NCBI GenBank assembly: GCA_023451825.1
Contig: JAEXYA010000050.1
Span: 1 to 64,000 of the forward strand
Length of the DNA stretch: 64,000 nt
Source: Pseudomonadota bacterium
Lineage (GTDB): Bacteria > Pseudomonadota > Alphaproteobacteria > Rhizobiales > Xanthobacteraceae
Reading direction: 5' to 3'
A model generated the notes under the pieces. The model ran no database searches. It was not told where the DNA came from and worked only from the letters and a program-made list of their open reading frames with translations. The translations under genes and the position numbers were made by a program. Shown in pieces: positions 1-8,928 of this stretch. Within the stretch, counting starts at the first letter, position 1; the number at the start of each line of letters is the position of its first letter.

Positions 1-34
1 TGAAGGTGGGCACGCTACGCTTTGCCCACCCTAC
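1..34. repeat. Family A palindromic repeat, right half (cut by window edge)
   Basis: This is the right arm of a family A element. It ends in CGCTTTGCCCACCCTAC, the same arm that closes the copies ending at 28220 and 33760. The left arm lies outside the window. It ends 11 bases before the likely amidohydrolase start, and the AGGAG ribosome-binding site follows directly. Confidence 0.8.
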
Positions 35-45
35 AGGAGATGCCG

Positions 46-1251
46 ATGTCCGCCGCCGACACACTTTTCACCTCCGCCAAATTCCCCGACGGCACGCTGA
101 ACGACATCGCTGTCACCGCCGGCCGCATCGCCTCCATCATGCCAAGCGGCCATGCCGCCACTGCAACGGAGACCATCGATCTCGGCGGCACCCTCGTCAT
201 CCCGTCCTTCGTCGAAGGCCACGTCCATCTCGACACCAGCTTCTACGGCGACATCTGGCGATCGCATGTGCCGTATTCCAACGGCTTCAACGTGCAGGAG
301 CGCGTGGCCATCCAGGCCGACAACATGGCCAAGGCCGCGCCGATGGCCGAACGCGCCAAGAGCCAGCTCGAACTCTGCCTCGGGCATGGCAGCACGCAGA
401 TGCGCAGCCATGTGATGGTGGATGGTTCTGTGGGCCTGAAATCGCTCGAGACCATCCTCGCCGTTCGCGAGGCACATCGCGATCTCATCGACATCCAACT
501 CGTCGCCTTCCCGCAGAGCGGCATCCTGCGCAGCCCCGGGACGCCCGATCTGCTCGATGCCGCTTTCGATCTCGGCGCGGATGTGATCGGCGGCCTCGAT
601 CCCGGCGGTTTCGATCGCGATCTCGAAAAGCATCTTGATGTGGTGTTCGGCATTGCCGAGCGCCGCGGCGTCGATGTGGACATCCATCTGCACGATCCCT
701 CGATGCTCGGCATCTTCGAGATCGAGCAGATCTGCGCGCGCACGCAGGCGCTCGGCATGCACGAGCATGTGGCCATCAGTCATGCTTATTCGCTCGGCGA
801 CGTCGCGGCGGATGTGGTGGAGCGGACGGCGGCACTGCTTGCAGAAAGCGGCGTCGCCATCATGACCAATGCGCCGGGGGCGCGGCCGTTTCCGCCGGTC
901 AAGGTGCTGCGCACGGCCGGTGTCACGGTGTTCGGCGGCTGCGACAATATCCGCGACTCGTGGTGGCCTTACGGCGATGGCGACATGCTGGGGCGGGCGA
1001 TGATGATCGGCTACCGCTCGGGCTTCAACACGGATGAGGACCTTGCACTGGCCTTCGACATCGTCACCGCGGGCGGTGCCAAGGCCTTGCGGCTGAACGA
1101 TCATGGCCTGCGCGTCCGCGCCAAGGCCGATTTCGTCGCCATCGATGCGCCGCATGTGCCGCAGGCGGTGGTCGATCTGCCCCGGCGTCGCGCGGTCTAC
1201 AAGAATGGCCGGCTGGTGGCGCGGGACGGCGCTGTCATCCGCGGGGCTTGA
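46..1251 (+). CDS. Amidohydrolase of the cytosine deaminase-like group
   Basis: The predicted product is a 401-residue metal-dependent hydrolase with a TIM-barrel fold. The start at 46 has AGGAG at 35-39 at good spacing; the ATG at 40 would touch it. Visible metal and catalytic positions are His59-Val-His61, His214, His246 and Asp300. They fall where E. coli cytosine deaminase (CodA) has its ligands. The CodA catalytic Glu217 position is Asp217 here, in HLHD (214-217), so the substrate may not be cytosine; another cyclic amide or ureide is possible. GGCDNIRDSWWPYGDGDML near 298-315 matches the CodA-type barrel end. The next gene on the same strand is a cytoplasmic Ntn-hydrolase, which suggests a shared catabolic role for a nitrogen compound. 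Family is secure, substrate unknown. Confidence 0.85.
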   Translation: MSAADTLFTSAKFPDGTLNDIAVTAGRIASIMPSGHAATATETIDLGGTLVIPSFVEGHVHLDTSFYGDIWRSHVPYSNGFNVQERVAIQADNMAKAAPMAERAKSQLELCLGHGSTQMRSHVMVDGSVGLKSLETILAVREAHRDLIDIQLVAFPQSGILRSPGTPDLLDAAFDLGADVIGGLDPGGFDRDLEKHLDVVFGIAERRGVDVDIHLHDPSMLGIFEIEQICARTQALGMHEHVAISHAYSLGDVAADVVERTAALLAESGVAIMTNAPGARPFPPVKVLRTAGVTVFGGCDNIRDSWWPYGDGDMLGRAMMIGYRSGFNTDEDLALAFDIVTAGGAKALRLNDHGLRVRAKADFVAIDAPHVPQAVVDLPRRRAVYKNGRLVARDGAVIRGA

Positions 1252-1266
1252 AACATCGGCCCGGCC

Positions 1267-1350
1267 GTAGGATGGGTAGAGCGTAGCGAAACCCATCGCC
1301 CGTCGTGCGTGTGAATGATGGGTTTCGCGAAGACGCTCTACCCATCCTAC
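1267..1350. repeat. Family B palindromic repeat (B1)
   Basis: An inverted repeat begins GTAGGATGGGTAGAGCG and ends CGCTCTACCCATCCTAC. Each half also folds on itself: GATGGGT pairs with ACCCATC around a loop containing AGCGTAGCG. It lies 15 bases after the amidohydrolase stop and 14 before the next start. Confidence 0.9.
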
Positions 1351-1364
1351 GAAGGGCTTGCAAA

Positions 1365-2954
1365 ATGCTTGAAACACCGCGCGCGCGCCGGGGCATGGTG
1401 ACCTCGCCGCATCATCTGGCATCGCAGGCCGGACTCGATGTGCTGAAGGATGGCGGCACCGCGGTGGAAGCCGCGATCGCCACGGCGGCGGCGCTGGCGG
1501 TGGTTTATCCGCACATGACCGGCATCGGCGGCGACGGCTTCTGGCTGATCGCCGAGCCGGGCAAGGCGCCGGTGACGGTGGATGCCTGCGGCCGCGCCGG
1601 CGCGGCGGTCGATCTCGCTTATTATGCGAAGCACGGTGTTTCCACGATCCCGTTCCGCGGGCCGCTCGCGGCCAATACGGTGGCGGGCACGGTGTCGGGC
1701 TGGCAGAAGGCGCTGGATGTCTCGCAACACTGGCAGACGCCGCTGTCGCGCGAGCGCCTGATGGAGAGCGCGATCTATTATGCCGAGAGCGGCATCGTGG
1801 TCACCCGTAGCCAGTCCGAACTCTCGACGGAGAAATTCGCGGAGCTGAAGGACCAGCCGAATTTCGCGGCGACCTTCCTGCCGAATGGCCAGGCGCCCGC
1901 CGAAGGCGATGTGCTGAAGCTGCCGGCGCTCGGCGCCACGCTGAAGCGTCTCGCCGCTGATGGGTTCGAGAGCTTCTACAAGGGCAAGCTCGCCGACAGC
2001 ATTGCTGCCGATCTTGCCAAAGTGGAATCGCCTGTCACCACCGCTGACCTGCAACAGCATCAAGCCAGCGAGCGTCCGCCGCTGACGACCACGGTGCGTG
2101 GCGCGCAACTGTTCAATATGGCGCCGCCGACGCAGGGGCTTTCGTCGCTGATGATTCTTGCCATGTTCGATCGCCTTGGTGTGACTCAGGCCGAAGGCTT
2201 CGATCACATCCATGGCCTGGTCGAAGCCACCAAGCAGGCTTTCATCGTGCGCGACGAACATGTCGGCGATCCCGATCATATGACGGTCGATCCCGCGAGC
2301 TTCCTCGAAAACGCGACACTGGATGAACTCGCCCGCCGCATCGATCGCAAGATCGCGCTCCCATGGCCCCATGTGCGCAAACCCGGCGATACGATCTGGC
2401 TCGGCGTGATCGACGGGCAGGGCCGTTCGGTGTCCTTCATCCAGTCGGTCTATTTCGAATTCGGCTCCGGCGTCGTGCTGCCGGAAACCGGTATCTGCTG
2501 GCAGAATCGCGGCGCCTCGTTCCGTTTGGCCGAGAACGGCTGGAATGCGCTGAAGCCGGGGCGAAAACCGTTCCACACGCTCAATCCGGCGATGGCGATC
2601 TTCGATGACGGCCGCCGCATGGTCTACGGCAATATGGGCGGCGAGGGGCAGCCGCAGACGCAGTCGGCGGTGTTCTCGCGATACGGCATGTTCGGCATGC
2701 CGCTGCAGCAGGCGGTGACGGCGCCGCGCTGGCTGCTCGGCAAGACCTGGGGTGACGAGAGCGTCACGCTGAAGGTGGAGGATCGGTTCGATCCGGCGCT
2801 GATCCAGCAGCTGCGCGACGCCGGCCATGTGGTGGAGGTGCTCGGCAGCTATACGGGCACCATGGGCCATGCGGGCGCCATCGTGCTGCATGAGAACGGC
2901 GTGCTCGAAGGTGCGACCGACCCGCGCTCGGACGGTGCTGTGGCGGCGTGGTGA
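1365..2954 (+). CDS. Gamma-glutamyltransferase family protein (cytoplasmic Ntn-hydrolase)
   Basis: The protein has 529 residues and belongs to the gamma-glutamyltranspeptidase / glutathione hydrolase superfamily, which matures by self-cleavage before a catalytic Thr. The likely nucleophile is Thr343 in GDTIWLGVID (341-350), the place of DTxxxxVxD in the family. The N-terminal GIGGDGFW (53-60) and TLNPAM (405-410) are also family-typical. No signal peptide is visible, unlike classical periplasmic GGT, so a cytosolic acylase or oxamate-type amidase role is possible. The ATG at 1365 is preferred because the upstream in-frame extension runs through repeat B1. Pairing with the upstream amidohydrolase suggests degradation of one compound class, but the substrate is not readable. 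Confidence 0.85.
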   Translation: MLETPRARRGMVTSPHHLASQAGLDVLKDGGTAVEAAIATAAALAVVYPHMTGIGGDGFWLIAEPGKAPVTVDACGRAGAAVDLAYYAKHGVSTIPFRGPLAANTVAGTVSGWQKALDVSQHWQTPLSRERLMESAIYYAESGIVVTRSQSELSTEKFAELKDQPNFAATFLPNGQAPAEGDVLKLPALGATLKRLAADGFESFYKGKLADSIAADLAKVESPVTTADLQQHQASERPPLTTTVRGAQLFNMAPPTQGLSSLMILAMFDRLGVTQAEGFDHIHGLVEATKQAFIVRDEHVGDPDHMTVDPASFLENATLDELARRIDRKIALPWPHVRKPGDTIWLGVIDGQGRSVSFIQSVYFEFGSGVVLPETGICWQNRGASFRLAENGWNALKPGRKPFHTLNPAMAIFDDGRRMVYGNMGGEGQPQTQSAVFSRYGMFGMPLQQAVTAPRWLLGKTWGDESVTLKVEDRFDPALIQQLRDAGHVVEVLGSYTGTMGHAGAIVLHENGVLEGATDPRSDGAVAAW

Positions 2955-2964
2955 AGGCGCAACC

Positions 2965-3053
2965 GTAGGGCGGATCAGGCGGAGCCGTAATCCGCCGCGG
3001 AGTTTCAATTTTTGGAATCGGCCGGCGGATGACGCTTCGCTCATCCGCCCTAC
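2965..3053. repeat. Family C palindromic repeat (C1) filling a convergent gene gap
   Basis: The element begins GTAGGGCGGATCAGGCGGAG and ends in CATCCGCCCTAC. The half-hairpin stems are GGCGGAT with ATCCGCC-type partners. It starts 11 bases after the gamma-glutamyltransferase stop. Its final CTAC supplies, on the minus strand, the TAG stop codon of the acyl-CoA synthetase (3050-3052). Confidence 0.9.
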
Positions 3054-4645
3054 GGCTCAGCCATCATCTTGCGCAACTCCGTCTTCAAGATCTTGCCATT
3101 CGCATTCCGCGGCAGCGGCTCCGTCAGGAACGTCACGCTGTCCGGCACCTTGTAGTCGCTCAATCGCTCGGCGCAGTACTTCCGGACATCAGCTTCATCG
3201 CCGCCATTGGGGCTATATGCAAACGCATGCACGCGTTCGCCCAGCACCGGATCGGGCTTGCCCACCACCGCGCTCTCCACGATGGCGGGATGATGCGACA
3301 TCACATTCTCCACCTCGGTGCAGTAGATCTTGAAGCCGGCGCGGTTGATCATGTCCTTCTTGCGATCGACCACATAGACATAGCCCTCGTCATCCATGCG
3401 GCCGATATCGCCCGAGCGCCAATAGCCGGCGACGAAGCTGGTTCGCGTGGCATCGGGATTGTCCCAATAGCCCGGCACGACCATGGCGCCCGCGATCAGC
3501 AATTCGCCATCCTGCCCGCGCGGCACTTCGCGGCCGTCGTCATCGGCAATGATGATATGCGCGCCTGTCACCGGCCGCCCGACCGAGTTGATCTTCGCCA
3601 CCGGAGAGCCCGGCGGAAACATCGTTGCCGGGGATGAGGTTTCCGTCGAGCCATAGGCATTGCAGAGATCGAGTTTTGGCAGCGCCTGCGCGAGGCGCTT
3701 GATCGTCGCCTCCGGCATCGGTGCGCCGCCGAAGCCGGCGATGCGCCACGCGGACAGATCGTGCCGCTCGAAATCCGGTTGCAGCAGGCAGAGATTATAC
3801 ATCGCGGGGACCATCAGCGTGTAGCTCATGCGCTCGCGTGCCGCGATGGCCAGGAAGTCCGGCGCCTTGAAGGCCGGCATGATCACGAGGGTGCCGGCAA
3901 CATTGATGCTGGTGAGGATCAGGGCGACAAGGCCGGTCACATGCGAGGCCGGCACGGCGAGCATGGTGACGTCGTTCGCGCCCAGGCGATAGCCGTGCTG
4001 GAAATTCAGGACCGAGTGGACAATGCTCGCATGGGTGAGCATCGCGCCTTTCGGATTGCCCGTGGTGCCCGATGTATAGAGCAGATAGGCCGTGTCTTCC
4101 GGATGCAACTTGGGCAGCGCAACCGCCGGCGCATCTGCCATCAGTTCGGCGAAGGATGCTGCGCGTCCCTTGCCGACGATCCACCGGCCACGCAGCTCCG
4201 CACAGGACGCGGGCAGGTTCGCCTCGCATTCGCTGTCATAGACCAGCGCCGCTGCGCCGCATTGCTGCAGCACATAGTCGATCTCTGGTGCGCGCTGCCG
4301 CGTATTCATCGGCACGACGATCATGCCGGCCCGGCCGGCGCCGAGCGCGCAATAGATGAATTCCAGGCCGTTGCCGAGCAGCATGGCGATGCGCTCGCCT
4401 TTGCGGAAGCCGGCAGCGATCAGGTTGCGCGCGACATTCTCGGTGACGCGGTCGAGTTCGGCGTAAGTGATGCGTCGTTCCCCGAGCACCAGCGCGATGC
4501 CATCCGGCTTTCGCGTGACGGCGGTGCGCAGCATGGCATCGAGATTCGCTGGACGATCGGTGAAACAGGCAACGACGCGGTCGCCATAAAGCACCTCATG
4601 GCGGATCACGGGTGCGGTCGATTCTGGCATGGTCTTCCCTGACAT
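3050..4645 (-). CDS. Acyl-CoA synthetase (AMP-forming, ANL superfamily)
   Basis: This 531-residue enzyme activates a carboxylic acid to acyl-AMP and then acyl-CoA. The phosphate-binding loop YTSGTTGNPKG is at 190-200. YGSTETSS, the GYWRSGDIG hinge region, and the C-terminal lysine segment LPRNANGKILK follow in family order. Size fits medium-chain, fatty-acyl or aromatic acid ligases; the substrate cannot be chosen. Translation could also begin at Met6 (4630). The stop codon lies inside repeat C1, so the last residues (AEP) sit next to or within the repeat arm. It is transcribed convergently with the gamma-glutamyltransferase gene, so it is not part of that operon. Confidence 0.9.
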   Translation of the reverse strand: MSGKTMPESTAPVIRHEVLYGDRVVACFTDRPANLDAMLRTAVTRKPDGIALVLGERRITYAELDRVTENVARNLIAAGFRKGERIAMLLGNGLEFIYCALGAGRAGMIVVPMNTRQRAPEIDYVLQQCGAAALVYDSECEANLPASCAELRGRWIVGKGRAASFAELMADAPAVALPKLHPEDTAYLLYTSGTTGNPKGAMLTHASIVHSVLNFQHGYRLGANDVTMLAVPASHVTGLVALILTSINVAGTLVIMPAFKAPDFLAIAARERMSYTLMVPAMYNLCLLQPDFERHDLSAWRIAGFGGAPMPEATIKRLAQALPKLDLCNAYGSTETSSPATMFPPGSPVAKINSVGRPVTGAHIIIADDDGREVPRGQDGELLIAGAMVVPGYWDNPDATRTSFVAGYWRSGDIGRMDDEGYVYVVDRKKDMINRAGFKIYCTEVENVMSHHPAIVESAVVGKPDPVLGERVHAFAYSPNGGDEADVRKYCAERLSDYKVPDSVTFLTEPLPRNANGKILKTELRKMMAEP

Positions 4646-4722
4646 TCTTCTTCCGCCATTGGACTGGCGGTGATGGCGTCAGGTTACTCAGGCTTCCGGT
4701 CGTTGCCAACAGGTGGCTGGGT

Positions 4723-5658
4723 TTAGCGCGCTTCCACCGTCACATGCTGCAGCTCATGCACGGCTGCGAGCCGCTGGCGCACGGCCTCGACGCTGGCAGC
4801 GCCGGCAAAGGCGACGATCGCCGCATGGGCGCCGGGGCCGACACGCCAGACATGCAGGTCGAAGATCCGGGCATCACCGGGACGCTCCACTTCGTCGCGG
4901 ATTTCCGCTTCGAGATGCGGATCGGACGTGTCAAGCAGAACGGCGGAGGTGTCGCGCAGCAGATTCCACGACCAGATGGCGATCACGACGCCGCCGACAA
5001 TGCCCATCACCGGATCGAGCCAGACCCAGCCGAGATAGCGGCCGGCCAGCAGCGCGGCAATGGCGAGCACCGATGTCAGCGCATCGGCGAGCACATGCAT
5101 GAAAGCGGAGCGCATATTGTTGTCGTGGTGATGCGTGCCATGGTGGTGATCGTGATGATCATGGCCATGGGCGTCATGTCCGTGATGATGATGATGATGG
5201 CCGCCGCTGAGCAGGAAGGCGCTTGCGACATTCACGCCCAGGCCGATCACGGCGATGATCGTCGCCTCGCCGAAGGCAACGGTCGATGGATTGAACAGGC
5301 GCTGCACGGATTCCACTGCAATGCCGATTGCGATGATCGCCAGAACGAGCGCAGAGGCGAAGCCGGCGAGATCGCCGACCTTGCCGGTGCCGAACGTGAA
5401 GCGGCGATCATGCGCATGGCGGCGGGCGAAAGCATAGGCACCAGCCGCAACCGCGAGAGCCACCGCATGGGTTGCCATGTGAAAGCCGTCGGCCAGCAAC
5501 GCCATGGAGTTGAAGATCGTGCCGGCGATGATCTCGCCGACCATCATCGCGGTAGTGAGGGCGACGACCCACAGGGTGCGGCGCGCATTGGTGTCGTGGT
5601 CGTTGCCGAGAAAGACATGATCATGGGCGAGAGCGTCGATGTCGCGGGGCGTGGTCAT
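4723..5658 (-). CDS. dmeF: Cobalt/nickel cation-efflux protein of the CDF family, DmeF type
   Basis: The 311-residue inner-membrane protein should export divalent metal (Co or Ni) against protons. It carries the CDF six-helix core; the metal-site segment ALLADGFHMATHAVAL is in helix 2 (53-68) and HVLAD (188-192) in helix 5. A striking histidine-rich cytoplasmic loop spans 154-178, with about 17 His in 25 residues. The C-terminal domain (from about 225) is the cytoplasmic CDF fold, containing DLHVWRVGPG. The HMxTH form in helix 2 is typical of DmeF rather than zinc-type CDF proteins. It lies eight bases downstream of the RcnR-type repressor gene, so the two form a dmeRF operon. Confidence 0.92.
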   Translation of the reverse strand: MTTPRDIDALAHDHVFLGNDHDTNARRTLWVVALTTAMMVGEIIAGTIFNSMALLADGFHMATHAVALAVAAGAYAFARRHAHDRRFTFGTGKVGDLAGFASALVLAIIAIGIAVESVQRLFNPSTVAFGEATIIAVIGLGVNVASAFLLSGGHHHHHHGHDAHGHDHHDHHHGTHHHDNNMRSAFMHVLADALTSVLAIAALLAGRYLGWVWLDPVMGIVGGVVIAIWSWNLLRDTSAVLLDTSDPHLEAEIRDEVERPGDARIFDLHVWRVGPGAHAAIVAFAGAASVEAVRQRLAAVHELQHVTVEAR

Positions 5659-5666
5659 GACGGCTC

Positions 5667-5942
5667 CTATTTGGCGTAGCGCCGGATCGCGGCGATCAGC
5701 TCTTCGGCGCCCTCGGCGCGGGCGCTGGCGGAGAGTTTTGGATGCGCGACATGCTCGCGGACATGGTCCTCGATCAGCTCGTCCATCAGCCCGCTCACGG
5801 CGCCACGCACACCGGCGACCTGATGCAGGATGGTGGCGCAGCCGGCGTCCTCCTGGATCGCCTTCTCAATGGCGGCCATCTGGCCGGCAAGGCGGCGGAC
5901 ACGGGCGAGCAGTTTTGTCTTATCGGCAGCGAGGTGGGACAT
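5667..5942 (-). CDS. dmeR: Metal-sensing repressor of the RcnR/CsoR family (DmeR)
   Basis: This is a 91-residue all-helical repressor that releases DNA on binding Ni or Co. The RcnR ligand set is present: His3, Cys35, His60 and His64. The basic segment KTKLLARVRRLAGQ (8-21) is the family DNA-contacting region. The start is the Met of MSHLAADK at 5942: placing Met1 there puts all four ligands at RcnR positions, while the longer frame runs back into repeat A2. Its gene precedes dmeF with eight bases between. A palindromic operator-like sequence lies directly upstream, so autoregulation is likely. Confidence 0.92.
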   Translation of the reverse strand: MSHLAADKTKLLARVRRLAGQMAAIEKAIQEDAGCATILHQVAGVRGAVSGLMDELIEDHVREHVAHPKLSASARAEGAEELIAAIRRYAK

Positions 5943-5963
5943 AGGGATAGGCGGGTACCCTAT
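5941..5963 (-). promoter_or_regulatory. Candidate DmeR operator
   Basis: On the minus strand ATAGG and CCTAT flank a seven-base GTACCCG core; a wider ATAGGG/CCCTAT pair frames it with an 11-base spacer. RcnR/CsoR-type operators are short inverted repeats around a G/C-rich core, which this resembles. It touches the dmeR start codon. The match is by shape only. Confidence 0.45.
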
Positions 5964-5984
5964 ATCCGGAGTGGGTGCAAGGTT

Positions 5985-6065
5985 GTAGGGTGGGCAAAGC
6001 GCAGCGTGCCCACCTTCAAGTGTCGTGCGCGTGGAGGTGGGCACGCTGCGCTTTGCCCACCCTGC
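5985..6065. repeat. Family A palindromic repeat (A2)
   Basis: It begins GTAGGGTGGGCAAAGCG and ends with CGCTTTGCCCACCCTGC, so the last arm carries one change. It lies between the dmeR start and the spoVR 3' end. Confidence 0.9.
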
Positions 6066-6095
6066 GCGTCATCCAGGCTTTCGCCGGGGCGACGG

Positions 6096-7631
6096 TCAGG
6101 CCGCTGCGGCCATCATGCGGGGATGGGCGATGTGCTCCTTGAGCACGGAGCCGCCCGCATCGACCTCGGCGAGCGAGACGTCATAGCTCCAGAGGTCGGC
6201 GAGATGCTGCAGCACGCGCTTGGCGTCCTGCTCGTTGAGCAGCGCGCCGTCCAAGACCGAATGCTTGAGCATCAGACGCCGGTCTCCGGCGAGATCGACA
6301 TCCATCACTTCGATATTGGCATCGACAAGGCCGACATCATATTGCCGCGACAGGGCGCGGCGGATGCTGCGATAGCCGCGCTCGTTATGGATCGCCTCGA
6401 CGAGAATGCCGGATGTGTCGGCAGGATCGTCATGCAGATGGAACATGCGCATATGGCGCATCAGGCGCGGCGACAGGAACTGGCTGATGAAGCTTTCGTC
6501 GCGGTAATTGGCCCAGACATCACGCAACACGCCCATCACATCGCCCTTGCCGGCGATATCCGGAAACCACGCGCGATCCTCGTCCTCGGGATTGCTGACG
6601 ATCCGCTCAATGTCCTGCATCATCGCGAAGCCGAGCGCGTATGGATTGAAGCCGGAGAAATACTTGCTGTCGAAATCCGGCTGGAACACCACATTGGTGT
6701 GCGAACCCAGGAATTCCAGAAAATTGCCGTCGGTGAGCTGCCCGCGCTCGTGCAGCGCGGTCATGATGCGATAGTGCACGTAAGTCGCCGTGCCTTCGTT
6801 CATCACCTTGGTCTGGCCCTGCGGATAGAAATATTGCGCGATGTTGCGGACGATGCGCAGCAGCTCGCGCTGCCAGGTGTGCAGGCGCGGCGCGGCCTTT
6901 TCGAGGAAATAGAGCAGGTTTTCCTGCGGCAGGCCGAGCAGCGCGCGGCGGCGTTCGGCACTCAGCTCCTTGCGGTTCTTCGCCGGGCCAGTGGGCACCG
7001 TGCGCCAGAGATCGTTGAACGATGCCTCTTCATGCTCGCGGCGCTCACGCGCGCGCTTCTCCTCGGCACGCAGATCGAGCGACTTCTTGCCGGGATAGCG
7101 ATCGACGCCATGCGACATCAGCGCATGCGCGGCATCCATGGTCTGCTCCACGGCGATGCGGCCGTGTTTCTCCTCGCATTGCGCCACATAGGCCTTGGCG
7201 AAATCGAGATAATCGAGGATGCCGTCGGCATCGGTCCATTGCTTGAACAGGTAGTTGTTCTTGAAAAAGTGGTTATGGCCGAAAGCGGCATGCGCGATCA
7301 CCAGCGTCTGCATGGTCGCCGTGTTTTCCTCCATCAGATAGGAGATGCAGGGCGACGAATTGATCACGATCTCATAAGCGAGCCCCATCAGGCCCTTGCG
7401 ATAGGACGCTTCCTGATGCGCGAACTGCTTCCCGAACGACCAGTGCTTGTAATAGAGCGGCATGCCGACGGAGGAATAGGCGTCCAGCATCTGCTCGGCG
7501 GTGATGACCTCGATCTGGTTCGGATAGACGTTGAGGCCGAGATCTTTCAGCGCGATGTTCTCGCAGGCATCGTGGATGCGCTGGATCGTCGTGAAATCCC
7601 AGTCGGCGCCATCGAACAATCTCACGCTCAT
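6096..7631 (-). CDS. SpoVR family protein (YcgB-like)
   Basis: The 511-residue protein matches the SpoVR/YcgB family by overall composition and by segments such as ADWDFTTIQRIHDACE near the N-terminus and FQPDFDSKYFSGFNPYALGF in the middle. The biochemical role is not established. In enterobacteria ycgB is co-regulated with yeaG-yeaH in stationary phase and nitrogen starvation. The start overlaps the stop of the DUF444 gene by four bases, showing translational coupling. It is the last gene of the prkA-DUF444-spoVR operon. Confidence 0.93.
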   Translation of the reverse strand: MSVRLFDGADWDFTTIQRIHDACENIALKDLGLNVYPNQIEVITAEQMLDAYSSVGMPLYYKHWSFGKQFAHQEASYRKGLMGLAYEIVINSSPCISYLMEENTATMQTLVIAHAAFGHNHFFKNNYLFKQWTDADGILDYLDFAKAYVAQCEEKHGRIAVEQTMDAAHALMSHGVDRYPGKKSLDLRAEEKRARERREHEEASFNDLWRTVPTGPAKNRKELSAERRRALLGLPQENLLYFLEKAAPRLHTWQRELLRIVRNIAQYFYPQGQTKVMNEGTATYVHYRIMTALHERGQLTDGNFLEFLGSHTNVVFQPDFDSKYFSGFNPYALGFAMMQDIERIVSNPEDEDRAWFPDIAGKGDVMGVLRDVWANYRDESFISQFLSPRLMRHMRMFHLHDDPADTSGILVEAIHNERGYRSIRRALSRQYDVGLVDANIEVMDVDLAGDRRLMLKHSVLDGALLNEQDAKRVLQHLADLWSYDVSLAEVDAGGSVLKEHIAHPRMMAAAA

Positions 7632-8896
7632 AGGGCGACCTCCTTGCCTGTCCGGCGCTGGAATAGATCGTGGAACACCGGAAAGATCTCGCTGCGGTCA
7701 TTGACCTTGCGCATGGCGAGCGGCTCGCCCTCGCTGCGCAGGCGCTGATACAGCGTCCAGAGCGACGATTCCGCCATCTCGAACGGGTGGCCGCCGCTCT
7801 CGCCCACTTCGAGATAGGCGAAGAATTGTGACACCGGCAGGATCGCGTCGCGCAGCAGCGCGCCGGTGCGGTCGCTGTCGGCATAGGAGTTGTCGCCGTC
7901 CGAGGCTTGCGCGGCGTAGATGTTCCAATCCGCGGGGCGGAAGCGCGACTGTACGATCTCGTGCATCGTCTCCAGCGCGCTCGATACCAGCGTGCCGCCC
8001 GAAGCCGGGCCGTGGAAGAACGTCTGCTCGTCGACTTCCTCGGCACGGTCGGTGTGGCGGATGAAGACGATCTCCACCTTCTTGTAGCGCCGGGTGAGGA
8101 ACACATAGAGCAGCATGTAGAATCGCTTGGCGAGATCCTTCATGTGTTCGGACATCGAGCCCGACACGTCCATCAGGCAGAACATGACAGCCTGCGCCAC
8201 CGGCTTCGGCACGGTTTCGAAGCGGCGGTAGCGGATGTCGATGGGATCGATGAACGGGATGCGCTTGATCTTCGACTTCAGCCGTTCGATCTCGGCAACA
8301 AGCTGAACACGCCGCTCAGCGCTGCACTGGTCGAGCTCGGCTTCCAGCTCCGCGATCGCTTCCGGTCGCGGCCGCTGCAGGGCCACGCGCCGGGCCATCG
8401 CGCGGCGCACGGTGCGGCTCACGGAGATATTGGCCGGCGAGCCGGTGGTCGTATAGCCGGCGCGACGCAGGCCTTCATTCTCCACCTCGGCCAGCTTGCG
8501 CTTGGAAAGATCGGGCAATTCGAGATCGTCGAGAAAGATATCGACGAATTCGTCCCGGCTGAGCACGAAGCGAAATGCGTCCTCGCCATCGCCTTCACCC
8601 GCTCCGTTGCCGCCTCCGCCTTTCGGGGGCGGGCGCTGCAGGATATCGCCTTCGGTAAATTTCTTGTTGCCGGGGAGAACGCGATCGCGCACGCCGCCTT
8701 CTTTGTGGAAACGTGGCTCATTCATGCCGTCGAGCGGGATGGTGACTTCGCCGCCTTCCAGAACCTCCCGGATATCGCGATCCTGGGAAGCTTTCTTCAC
8801 TGCACCTTGCACCAAAGTCTTGGCCCGCCGCAAAAACCGCTGCCGGTTCTCCAGGCTCTTGCCACTCGGATTAAGGCGCCGATCGACGATATGCAT
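7628..8896 (-). CDS. DUF444 family protein (YeaH/YhbH-like, VWA-type)
   Basis: The 422-residue protein has a charged N-terminal half with a Gly-rich stretch near residues 90-105. The C-terminal von Willebrand-like domain carries the MIDAS-like motif DVSGSMSEH, which probably binds a divalent metal. The family always travels with PrkA kinase. It probably acts as partner or substrate of the PrkA complex under starvation; this is known from context, not mechanism. Middle gene of the operon, overlapping spoVR by four bases. A family E repeat separates it from prkA. Confidence 0.93.
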   Translation of the reverse strand: MHIVDRRLNPSGKSLENRQRFLRRAKTLVQGAVKKASQDRDIREVLEGGEVTIPLDGMNEPRFHKEGGVRDRVLPGNKKFTEGDILQRPPPKGGGGNGAGEGDGEDAFRFVLSRDEFVDIFLDDLELPDLSKRKLAEVENEGLRRAGYTTTGSPANISVSRTVRRAMARRVALQRPRPEAIAELEAELDQCSAERRVQLVAEIERLKSKIKRIPFIDPIDIRYRRFETVPKPVAQAVMFCLMDVSGSMSEHMKDLAKRFYMLLYVFLTRRYKKVEIVFIRHTDRAEEVDEQTFFHGPASGGTLVSSALETMHEIVQSRFRPADWNIYAAQASDGDNSYADSDRTGALLRDAILPVSQFFAYLEVGESGGHPFEMAESSLWTLYQRLRSEGEPLAMRKVNDRSEIFPVFHDLFQRRTGKEVAL

Positions 8897-8928
8897 GGCC
8901 TTAGAGTTCCTTGCTCCAGTCCCTCAGT

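Noticed and set aside
31..1422. Long open frame (463 codons) antisense to the amidohydrolase
   Set aside because: It mirrors the coding strand in a GC-rich genome; the protein is rich in Arg, His and Ala with no domain, and it crosses repeat B1.
1347..3044. Open frame of 565 codons antisense to the gamma-glutamyltransferase gene
   Set aside because: Shadow frame caused by codon bias; no ribosome-binding site and no recognisable motif.
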